From Bacillus sp. AFS037270 (GTDB taxonomy: Bacteria > Bacillota > Bacilli > Bacillales_B > DSM-18226), in the NCBI RefSeq assembly GCF_002585305.1, contig NZ_NUNF01000115.1, positions 1 to 7,218 on the forward strand: a stretch of DNA of 7,218 nt, read 5' to 3'. The position numbers and the translations under genes were made by a program. The stretch's first letter is position 1. Each line of letters opens with the position of its first letter. Under the pieces are notes generated by a model. The model was not told the origin of the DNA. It worked only from the letters and a program-made list of their open reading frames with translations, and did not search any database. Shown one piece after another: positions 1 to 5,298 of the stretch.

Positions 1-8
1 GTAGGTAG

Positions 9-135
9 GGTCAAAATAAAAGGTGATTGTGCCCGCGAGTCGGAAAAAATAAATGGAACGGTCAAAATAAAAGGTAATTGTGCCGGCGAATCCCGAAAAA
101 TGGATAAACAGTCATAATAAAACCTAATTTTGACC
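9..135. repeat. Degenerate ~51-bp tandem repeats, possible insertion-sequence end
   Basis: Two adjacent units start at 9 and 60 with the same head, GGTCAAAATAAAAGGT. By eye they agree at 39 of 51 positions overall and at 28 of the first 30, and the tails diverge. A third, poorer copy starts near 111 (GTCATAATAAAA), and an inverted copy of the head, ATTTTGACC, closes the array at 127-135. There are no unique spacers, so this is not a CRISPR array. Closely spaced head-to-tail copies of a GGTCAAAAT-like motif resemble the multiple subterminal transposase-binding repeats of IS21-family elements, so the array may be the end of an element lying left of the window. That reading is inference, because no transposase gene is visible. 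It could also be an ordinary intergenic repeat downstream of the dehydrogenase gene. Confidence 0.6.
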
Positions 136-219
136 TTGAGCCAAGAAAGATAACTTCAGCAGTCACAAATAATACTTATAATACTCTTAATCAAATTCCA
201 ACAGGAACAAACACAAAAC
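136..219. other. A+T-rich spacer without recognisable features
   Basis: This stretch lies between the repeat array and the end of the minus-strand dehydrogenase gene. I see no ORF, no RNA gene and no convincing hairpin with a T-tract, so no intrinsic terminator for the dehydrogenase gene could be placed here. Confidence 0.5.
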
Positions 220-1875
220 TCAACCACTTAGTTCCTCTGCAAGTGCACGCCCTGCTTGCCTGCCAGTAAACAGACAACCCCCGACAAATGTTCCTTCTAA
301 TGATCGGTAGCCATGAATTCCTCCACCGCCAAAGCCTGAAACTTCACCAGCAGCGTAAAGTCCGGGAACAGGGTTTCCTGAAGCATCAAGCACTCTTCCA
401 GATAAATCGGTTTGCAGACCGCCTAGCGTTTTCCGGCTGACAATATTTAGGCGGACAGCAATTAACGGCCCCATTTTAGGATCAAGAATCTTATGTGGTG
501 GTGCCACTCGGATTAGTTTATCTCCCAAATAGTGACGGGCCCCGCGCATGGCTGTAATTTGTAGATCCTTTGTAAATTTATTATCGATTTCCCGGTCGCG
601 CGCTAGAATTTGGCGCCTAACTGCTTCAACATTTAAGAGATGATCCCCAGTTAACTTGTTCATTCCAGCAACCAGTTCATCCAGCGTCTTTTCAATAACA
701 AAATCCTCACCTTTGTCCATGAACGCTTTTACCGGTGCAGTCGGTCCGGGTAGGACACGAGCCAGTACTTTTTTTATACTCTTTTCTGTCAAATCGGGAT
801 TTTGTTCCGACCCAGATAAGGCAAATTCTTTTTCAATGATCTTCTGAGTTAAAATAAACCACGAATAATCGTAACCTGATTTCATTATCGACTCAAGGGT
901 ACCAAGAGTATCAAACCCCGGGAAGTTTGGTGCAGGCAAGCGGTTTCCTTTAGCGTCAAGCCAAAGGGAGGAGGGGCCAGGAAGAATACGAATCCCATGG
1001 TTAGGCCAAACCGGATTCCAGTTTTTAATGCCTTCCGTATAATGCCACATCCGGTCACGATTCACAATTCGGCCGCCCGCTTTTTCTGTAATCGTGAGCA
1101 TTCTGCCATCTACATGTTCAGGCACACCGGATATCATATGTTTTGGTGGATTACCTAACCGGGAAGGCCAATTTTTCCGAATCAACTCATGGTTTCCGCC
1201 AATGCCCCCGCTTGTTACCATTACTGCATGGGCGTTAAATTCAAAATTGCCGACAACCTCACGGGAGCTTGCTTCCCCGCGGGCAGCGGAACTAGCAATA
1301 AGAATATCTCCTCGTACACCGACAATTGCACCATTATTCTTGATTAACTCATTAACACTGTGTCGTGGACGATAGTCAACAAGACCTTTCGACATCGCTT
1401 GACGGACACGATCTTCAAATGGTTTGACAATTCCTGGACCTGTTCCCCAGACGATATGGAAGCGGGGCACGGAGTTCCCATGTCCTTCCGCTGTATAACC
1501 ACCACGCTCAGCCCAGCCAACCACAGGAAAAAAACGGACCCCCATATCATAGAGCCATTGACGTTTTTCTCCTGCGGCAAAATCAACATAGGCCTCTGCC
1601 CATTTTTTGCCCCAGTAATCTTCATCGTGCTCACGATCAAAGCCTGCTGCTCCTAACCAGTCCTGCCAGGCCAGTTCACGCGAATCCTTTATCCCCATCC
1701 TTCTTTGCTCAGGTGAGTCCACTAGAAACAGACCGCCAAATGACCACCATGCCTGCCCGCCAAAAGAGGCTTCGGGTTCTTGATCAAGAAGAAGAACCTT
1801 CTTACCAGCGTCAGCCAGTTCGGCAACAGCTACTAATCCAGCAAGTCCAGCACCAACCACGATCACGTCGTTCAA
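220..1875 (-). CDS. FAD-binding dehydrogenase (fumarate reductase/KstD-like flavoprotein)
   Basis: The 551-residue product is a soluble flavoprotein of the FAD-binding-2 superfamily, which contains fumarate reductase and 3-ketosteroid dehydrogenase. It most resembles the bacterial group annotated as 'putative FAD-binding dehydrogenase', whose substrate is unknown and whose usual length (~550) it matches. Visible evidence: an N-terminal Rossmann dinucleotide motif GAGLAG (residues 8-13) with an acidic residue at the end of strand 2 (D31), a Gly-rich FGGQAWWSFGG segment after it, and a C-terminal FAD-contact region with GGLQTD (~485-490), GLYAAGE (505-511) and a Gly-rich loop plus LEGTFVGG. No signal peptide or membrane span is seen. 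The start is TTG at 1875, chosen because GGGGGAG (complement of 1881-1887) lies 5 nt upstream. The gene has its own divergent promoter and no partner gene beside it, so the substrate cannot be inferred from context. Confidence 0.88.
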   Translation of the reverse strand: MNDVIVVGAGLAGLVAVAELADAGKKVLLLDQEPEASFGGQAWWSFGGLFLVDSPEQRRMGIKDSRELAWQDWLGAAGFDREHDEDYWGKKWAEAYVDFAAGEKRQWLYDMGVRFFPVVGWAERGGYTAEGHGNSVPRFHIVWGTGPGIVKPFEDRVRQAMSKGLVDYRPRHSVNELIKNNGAIVGVRGDILIASSAARGEASSREVVGNFEFNAHAVMVTSGGIGGNHELIRKNWPSRLGNPPKHMISGVPEHVDGRMLTITEKAGGRIVNRDRMWHYTEGIKNWNPVWPNHGIRILPGPSSLWLDAKGNRLPAPNFPGFDTLGTLESIMKSGYDYSWFILTQKIIEKEFALSGSEQNPDLTEKSIKKVLARVLPGPTAPVKAFMDKGEDFVIEKTLDELVAGMNKLTGDHLLNVEAVRRQILARDREIDNKFTKDLQITAMRGARHYLGDKLIRVAPPHKILDPKMGPLIAVRLNIVSRKTLGGLQTDLSGRVLDASGNPVPGLYAAGEVSGFGGGGIHGYRSLEGTFVGGCLFTGRQAGRALAEELSG

Positions 1876-1933
1876 ATTTTCTCCCCCATTCTACTGTTTA
1901 AATATGCATGTTTTCTGAATAATCAATATTTTT

Positions 1934-1966
1934 ATTATAGCATGGATGAGCCTTTGAAGCTGTCAA
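1934..1966 (-). promoter_or_regulatory. Extended -10 promoter for the FAD dehydrogenase gene
   Basis: Read on the minus strand, a consensus TATAAT (1934-1939) is preceded by TG one base away (TGCTATAAT), which is an extended -10. A perfect TTGACA lies at 1961-1966, but the 21-bp spacer is longer than the usual 17, so the extended -10 probably carries the activity. Initiation near 1927 would give a leader of about 50 nt. Confidence 0.5.
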
Positions 1967-1982
1967 ATTCTATACATATAAG
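1954..1982 (+). promoter_or_regulatory. Sigma-A-like promoter for the secreted-protein gene
   Basis: TTGAAG (1954-1959) and TATAAG (1977-1982) are separated by exactly 17 bp. Initiation near 1989 would give a leader of about 85 nt before the ATG at 2075. The promoter overlaps the divergent one for the FAD dehydrogenase. A perfect 10-bp palindrome, CGATTAATCG (1986-1995), sits at the predicted start site and could be an operator, although it is short enough to be chance. Confidence 0.45.
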
Positions 1983-2074
1983 CGGCGATTAATCGACAAT
2001 TGACATGGAAAAGAATAGAAGCTCAGGAAATGCCGAATAATATGTTCAACTATCGTTAGGGGGGATTTTCTTAA

Positions 2075-2584
2075 ATGAAAAAAATAACAATGATCATCTG
2101 GAGCCTGATCATCTTAATTTGCCCACTCAATACCCGGGCAGATGAACTGCCCAGGTTATCTTTGGATTGCTTAGAGGGGATGAAAAATCGGGATGAAGAG
2201 TTTAATAAAGCCATTATGAAGGATATTATTACAGGATTTGGCCTAGGTATAGATCATCAGAATTACTTAGAAGTTTCAGATAAAGACTTAGAAGCCGCCC
2301 ATCTTATATATGGCGGTAAAGAAGTCGATGAGAATTATCAATCTTTACATGAACAATTCATTGTGGCATCTCGCGGCAAGCCGACTCTTTTTATAAAACC
2401 AGCCGAAGCCTATTTACTTTATAAACAGCCTGATAATACAAATGTGGCTATTCATTTGAAACTTTCTGATTTCAAATGGGTGGTGGCAGGCAAGAAAAAG
2501 GAAGAAGGAAAAGCCATTCATTACAAACTGTTAAGATGTGAAAAAGAATATTTACAGAAAAAACGGGAGTACTCTAACCAATAA
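2075..2584 (+). CDS. Small secreted protein of unknown function
   Basis: I do not recognise the family. The 169-residue product has a classical Sec signal peptide: KK near the N-terminus, a hydrophobic stretch IIWSLIILICPL (residues 7-18) and a likely signal peptidase I site after TRA (residue 22). C16 is not in a proper lipobox because the residue before it is Ile rather than a small one, so a lipoprotein is unlikely. The mature part of about 147 residues is charged, has two cysteines (C32 and C154) that could form a disulfide outside the membrane, and ends in a Lys/Glu-rich helix-like tail. AGGGGGGA at 2058-2065, 9 nt before the ATG, supports the start. It appears to be a single gene with its own promoter and a possible weak hairpin terminator after it. 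Confidence 0.75.
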   Translation: MKKITMIIWSLIILICPLNTRADELPRLSLDCLEGMKNRDEEFNKAIMKDIITGFGLGIDHQNYLEVSDKDLEAAHLIYGGKEVDENYQSLHEQFIVASRGKPTLFIKPAEAYLLYKQPDNTNVAIHLKLSDFKWVVAGKKKEEGKAIHYKLLRCEKEYLQKKREYSNQ

Positions 2585-2637
2585 TCTTATTATTAGCGGC
2601 ACATACAAAAAATCTCCTGAGAAATTAATCCTTAAGT

Positions 2638-2664
2638 AATAGGCCCCTAATACGGAGCTATTTT
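2638..2664 (+). terminator. Weak hairpin, possible terminator of the secreted-protein gene
   Basis: AATAG (2638-2642) pairs with CTATT (2658-2662). The inner CCCC and GGAG segments pair only with a bulge and a mismatch around loop TAATAC. A short T run follows. The stem is imperfect and the T-tract short, so this is only a candidate. Confidence 0.25.
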
Positions 2665-2738
2665 CCCGCAATTAACCAATCATAAACCTTTGTACTCTAA
2701 CCCAAAATAAGATAGTTCGCTCATTCAAAACAAAGGGG

Positions 2739-3158
2739 TTGTTGAGGTTGAGATGGCATAAAACAATACTTTCTATGATTCAGCAGCGGCAGGATAAAAG
2801 GATTGCATTAGCAGTAGATACCTCTACAAATGAGGCACCAGTGATTCTTATTAACAACATAGTGAAACTGTTTGAACAGCTAAAGCCCGATACATTGTTG
2901 GTTCAAGCAGATTTTAAAATCAGAAACATTTCCCCGATCCAAAGCGATTCAATTAAGTATCATACTCATGGGAAATCATCTTATACATTAGTTTTAGAGT
3001 GGGCAAAAGAGGAAAAGATTGATACACTATTTTATATAACCGATGTCACTGGCTTCTTCGCTGAAGACATGGAAAAGGTCGATTTTGAACTATTTTGGCT
3101 TGTCCCGGGGGATTTCTTACCGCGCGTGCCATTTGGTAAAGCGATTAAAGTTGCATGA
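2739..3158 (+). CDS. VWA-like domain protein, apparently only the C-terminal domain
   Basis: The product (139 residues from the first TTG) resembles the C-terminal von Willebrand A-like domain of the DUF2201/'VWA-like' proteins, which are normally around 400 residues with an N-terminal metallopeptidase-like part and often sit beside a MoxR-type ATPase. Visible landmarks are AVDTSTN (25-31) where the family has a DTSGS metal-ion site, a GKSSYT loop (78-83), TDVTGFF (101-107), LFWLV (118-122) and the closing PFGKAIKV (131-138). The last Ser of the DxSxS motif is Asn, so metal binding may be impaired. No N-terminal part is encoded upstream (stop in frame at 2673) and no ATPase neighbour exists. 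The start is uncertain: AAGGGG at 2733-2738 best fits the TTG at 2748 (spacer 9), with TTG at 2742 or 2739 as alternatives. It may be a stand-alone short form or a gene remnant. Confidence 0.6.
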   Translation: MLRLRWHKTILSMIQQRQDKRIALAVDTSTNEAPVILINNIVKLFEQLKPDTLLVQADFKIRNISPIQSDSIKYHTHGKSSYTLVLEWAKEEKIDTLFYITDVTGFFAEDMEKVDFELFWLVPGDFLPRVPFGKAIKVA

Positions 3159-3165
3159 TAATTTT

Positions 3166-3191
3166 ATCCCTCACCTGGTGGGGGATTTTTT
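3166..3191 (+). terminator. Intrinsic terminator of the VWA-like gene
   Basis: ATCCCTCA pairs with TGGGGGAT (one T-G pair) around a CCTGG loop, and the stem is followed directly by six Ts (3186-3191). It begins 7 nt after the stop codon and separates the VWA-like gene from the GNAT gene. Confidence 0.85.
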
Positions 3192-3215
3192 AAATTAAGG
3201 GAGAGGGTAAGCAAA

Positions 3216-3680
3216 ATGATAAAAGAACTAGATTTAAATTTAAGGAATACGTTAAAAGAAGTATATGATCTTCAAAGAGCATCCTACCAGATTGAAGCCC
3301 GATTAATTAATTTTTTTGAGATTCCCCCCTTAACAGAATCTATCGAAGATTTGGAAGCTTGTGGTGAAACATTTTTAGGGTATTTTGAAGGAGAAACCCT
3401 TGTAGGTGCAATTTCCTATACGGTTGAGGAGCATGAATTAACGATTTGCCGCATGGTCGTTCATCCGAGCCATTTTAGGAAAGGAATTGCTCAAAAGCTG
3501 CTGAAAAAAGTAGAGGAACAGAACCAAGATATATCTCTTCTATATGTATCAACAGGTAAGGAAAACCCTCCCGCTAAAAATTTATATTTGAAAAATGGTT
3601 TCCAATTTGTTTCTGATCTAGAGGTGGTACCTGGTTTATATATTAGTCATTTTTTAAAGGAAAAACACCAACCTAAGTGA
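3216..3680 (+). CDS. GNAT-family N-acetyltransferase
   Basis: The 154-residue product is a typical single-domain GNAT enzyme, which transfers an acetyl group from acetyl-CoA to an amine on a small molecule or protein; the substrate is not deducible. The core motif A is clear: ICRMVVHPSHFRKGIAQKLL (residues 77-96), with RKGIA matching the R/Q-x-x-G-x-G/A pyrophosphate-binding loop. The downstream NLYLKNGF (122-129) is the usual motif B segment with its Tyr. The length is normal and no signal peptide is present. The ATG is supported by GGGAGAGGG at 3199-3207, 8 nt upstream. It lies after a strong terminator, so it is probably a separate unit, although no clear promoter was found in the 25-nt gap; some read-through from upstream is possible. 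Its stop codon lies inside the terminator shared with mntH. Confidence 0.88.
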   Translation: MIKELDLNLRNTLKEVYDLQRASYQIEARLINFFEIPPLTESIEDLEACGETFLGYFEGETLVGAISYTVEEHELTICRMVVHPSHFRKGIAQKLLKKVEEQNQDISLLYVSTGKENPPAKNLYLKNGFQFVSDLEVVPGLYISHFLKEKHQPK

Positions 3681-3700
3681 GCTGGTGCTTTTTCTTTTTT
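3661..3700. terminator. Bidirectional terminator between the GNAT gene and mntH
   Basis: CACCA (3666-3670) pairs with TGGTG (3683-3687). It is flanked on the left by AAAAA and on the right by TTTTT-C-TTTTTT, so it has a T-tract in either direction. It serves the convergent genes. The GNAT stop codon (3678-3680) falls in its loop, which is compact but not unusual. Confidence 0.75.
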
Positions 3701-3707
3701 ATTTTGT

Positions 3708-5012
3708 TTAACCCATCAAAACTTGCACAACCATCCAAATGTTTAAGCCAAGGATGATTAAGGCAAATAGGGACGATAGAACAGTGGTAATTCTTTTATT
3801 CGTTAGCACGCCCATTAATTCCTTCTTCTGAGTAAAGTAAATCAGCGCAATGATTGGAAATGGCAGGACAATGCTTAGAATTATCTGGCTAATAATAAGT
3901 GTTTGGGTTGGATCGACACCAAGCGCAACGATAATAACAGTTGGAAGCATGGTTACTAACCGCCGAATCCATAACGGAATGCTAAAGCCGACGAACCCCT
4001 GCATGATCACTTGACCGGCCATCGTTCCGACCACTGAGCTTGAGATACCGGAGGCAAGCAAGGAAATTAAGAAAACACTAGCAGCAGCCGAGCCTAAAAG
4101 AGGTGTAAGCGTATGGTAGGCTGTTGTTAAATCGGCAATATGACTTTGCCCGGTTGTATGAAACACGGATGCAGCCATATACATCATGGCAAGGTTAACG
4201 AAGCCTGCAAGTGTCATCGCAATAATAATCTCTTTTGTACTAAACTTTTGTATTTTAATCTTTTCAGTATCATTTCTTGGCACAATTCGATTCTGTGTTA
4301 AGCTTGAGTGGAGATAGATCGCATGCGGCATAACCGTAGCTCCAATTACACCGACCGCAAGCATGATACTTTCATTATTGCCGAGCCATGGAACGACACT
4401 ATGATAAGCGATTTGCGAAAAATCAGGCTGTGATAGAATCGTTTCTACTAAGTAACATAAGCCAATTAACATAGCGAAAGCGGCAATAAACTTTTCTAAC
4501 GGCCGGAAGCCGAATCTTTCAAGCATTAATATTAGATAGGTGACAATACCAGTAATAATAGTAGCGTATAACATCGGAATCCCTGCAAGTAAATTTAAAG
4601 CAAGAGTCGCACCTAAAAATTCAGCCAGATCGGTCGCCATAGCAGCAAGCTCCGAAACAACCCACATAATTATGGTCAACCATTTTGGCATCCGATCACG
4701 ACATATTTCAGGTAAACTCTTTCCAGTAGCGATCCCAAGTTTACCTGACATGTTTTGCAGAAGCATCGCCATTAGGTTCGCTAAAACAATGACCCAAAGC
4801 ATTTTATAACCAAAACGGGCACCACTTTGTATATTGGTTGCAAAGTTTCCCGGATCTACATAAGCAATTGATGCAATAAAGGCAGGGCCAAGGAATGGTA
4901 TTAATGCCCGGATCCCCTTTACTTTTCCATTTATGGCATCTCTTGCAGCAGAAACCGTCTTAAGTTCTGCGGCCCGAGCCTTATCAACAGCAAGTGAATT
5001 TGTCTGACTCAT
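3708..5012 (-). CDS. mntH: Nramp-family Mn(II)/divalent metal:proton symporter
   Basis: The 434-residue product is an integral membrane importer that brings Mn(II), and less specifically Fe(II) and other divalent cations, into the cell with protons. The two Nramp signatures are present: DPGN at residues 53-56 in the unwound part of TM1, and A-T-V-M-P-H at 225-230 in TM6, whose Met prefers Mn/Fe over Ca/Mg. About eleven hydrophobic segments follow a hydrophilic N-terminal tail of roughly 35 residues, and the size agrees with the family (~410-450). The ATG start is supported by AAAGGA (complement of 5022-5027) 9 nt upstream. It is a single-gene unit, convergent with the GNAT gene and divergent from selB. 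Its promoter and an adjacent palindrome suggest Mn-dependent repression by MntR. The family assignment is firm; preference for Mn rather than Fe is inferred from the family and the operator. Confidence 0.95.
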   Translation of the reverse strand: MSQTNSLAVDKARAAELKTVSAARDAINGKVKGIRALIPFLGPAFIASIAYVDPGNFATNIQSGARFGYKMLWVIVLANLMAMLLQNMSGKLGIATGKSLPEICRDRMPKWLTIIMWVVSELAAMATDLAEFLGATLALNLLAGIPMLYATIITGIVTYLILMLERFGFRPLEKFIAAFAMLIGLCYLVETILSQPDFSQIAYHSVVPWLGNNESIMLAVGVIGATVMPHAIYLHSSLTQNRIVPRNDTEKIKIQKFSTKEIIIAMTLAGFVNLAMMYMAASVFHTTGQSHIADLTTAYHTLTPLLGSAAASVFLISLLASGISSSVVGTMAGQVIMQGFVGFSIPLWIRRLVTMLPTVIIVALGVDPTQTLIISQIILSIVLPFPIIALIYFTQKKELMGVLTNKRITTVLSSLFALIILGLNIWMVVQVLMG

Positions 5013-5021
5013 AAGACACCA

Positions 5022-5027
5022 TCCTTT
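5022..5027 (-). promoter_or_regulatory. Ribosome binding site of mntH
   Basis: AAAGGA on the minus strand lies 9 nt before the ATG and fixes the start of the transporter gene. Confidence 0.75.
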
Positions 5028-5073
5028 CTCAATTTGTTTTTCATAGGCGCAAGGTTTGTTCGCTAATCAACAA

Positions 5074-5093
5074 AAGTTGCACTCGTGCAAAAT
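5074..5093. promoter_or_regulatory. Probable MntR operator of mntH
   Basis: The core TTGCACTCGTGCAA (5077-5090) is a perfect inverted repeat with 6-bp arms and a 2-bp centre. On the minus strand it reads TTTTGCACGAGTGCAACTT, which resembles the MntR box I recall upstream of mntH in Bacillus subtilis (TTTTGCATGAGGGAAAC). It lies just downstream of the predicted -10, where a bound repressor would block transcription when Mn(II) is plentiful. The match is from memory. Confidence 0.6.
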
Positions 5094-5103
5094 CTTTAGA
5101 TTT

Positions 5104-5132
5104 ATTATAATAAATTTTATAAAATTTGTGTA
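5104..5132 (-). promoter_or_regulatory. mntH promoter
   Basis: On the minus strand a consensus TATAAT (5104-5109) lies 17 bp from TACACA (5127-5132), a 4/6 match to TTGACA. Initiation near 5097 places the palindrome at about +8 to +21 and gives a leader of about 85 nt. The tract is very A+T-rich, so chance matches are possible, but the position relative to the operator supports this one. Confidence 0.5.
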
Positions 5133-5184
5133 TCTTTTTGCCTAATTAGATTAAATTTTTTTAAAAAAAAGAAATTATAAACAT

Positions 5185-5238
5185 ACCAGGAGGTCACTGG
5201 TTGTGCGAGTATTCATAAGTCTAAAAAAGTTCGCTTGA
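5185..5238 (+). other. Possible micro-ORF with a hairpin-embedded Shine-Dalgarno, upstream of selB
   Basis: A perfect AGGAGGT (5188-5194) lies 8 nt before a GTG at 5203 that opens an 11-codon frame (VRVFISLKKFA, stop TGA at 5236-5238). An overlapping TTG at 5201 would encode only five residues. ACCAG (5185-5189) and CTGGT (5197-5201) form a 5-bp hairpin with most of the Shine-Dalgarno in its loop. It could be a leader peptide, a decayed gene start or chance. A possible upstream promoter is TTTAGA (5095-5100), 17 bp, TATAAA (5118-5123), but the tract is A+T-rich. Confidence 0.3.
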
Positions 5239-5263
5239 ACAAATATGTTTTTAAGGCTACAGT
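5235..5263 (+). promoter_or_regulatory. Candidate selB promoter
   Basis: TTGAAC (5235-5240) and TACAGT (5258-5263) are 17 bp apart, each a 4/6 match to the sigma-A consensus. Initiation near 5270 would give a leader of about 26 nt. TAGAAT (5263-5268) is a better -10 hexamer but has no -35 at proper distance. Confidence 0.4.
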
Positions 5264-5280
5264 AGAATGGTAGAACGATT

Positions 5281-5298
5281 AAGAAGGTGTTTATCTTG
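5281..5298 (+). promoter_or_regulatory. Ribosome binding site that decides the selB start
   Basis: AAGAAGGTG (5281-5289) lies 6 nt before the TTG at 5296. The GTG at 5287 that begins the longer frame is itself part of this Shine-Dalgarno and has only weak purine sequence before it. The TTG is therefore the more likely start. Confidence 0.65.

Noticed and set aside
9..135. CRISPR array
   Set aside because: The units are head-to-tail with diverging tails and no constant-length unique spacers between identical repeats; only two good copies exist.
656..1901. Several plus-strand and one minus-strand open frames (for example 1094-1375, 1344-1640, 1360-1656)
   Set aside because: They lie inside the FAD dehydrogenase gene in other frames, lack ribosome binding sites and encode no recognisable domain.
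2075..2122. Lipobox in the secreted protein (ILIC around residue 16)
   Set aside because: The residue before Cys is Ile rather than Gly, Ala or Ser, while a good signal peptidase I site (TRA) follows.
3156..3680. In-frame UGA codons as possible selenocysteine sites (end of the VWA-like and GNAT genes)
   Set aside because: Each TGA is the natural family end. The first is followed at once by TAA, the second lies in a terminator, and no SECIS-like hairpin with an extending frame follows.
4540..4809. Plus-strand frame of 89 codons within mntH
   Set aside because: It is antisense to the transmembrane-coding part of mntH, has no Shine-Dalgarno and its product has no family features.
5013..5295. 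tRNA-Sec gene in the mntH-selB gap
   Set aside because: No acceptor stem pairing, GTTCGAATC-like T-loop or long variable arm is seen; the region is A+T-rich.
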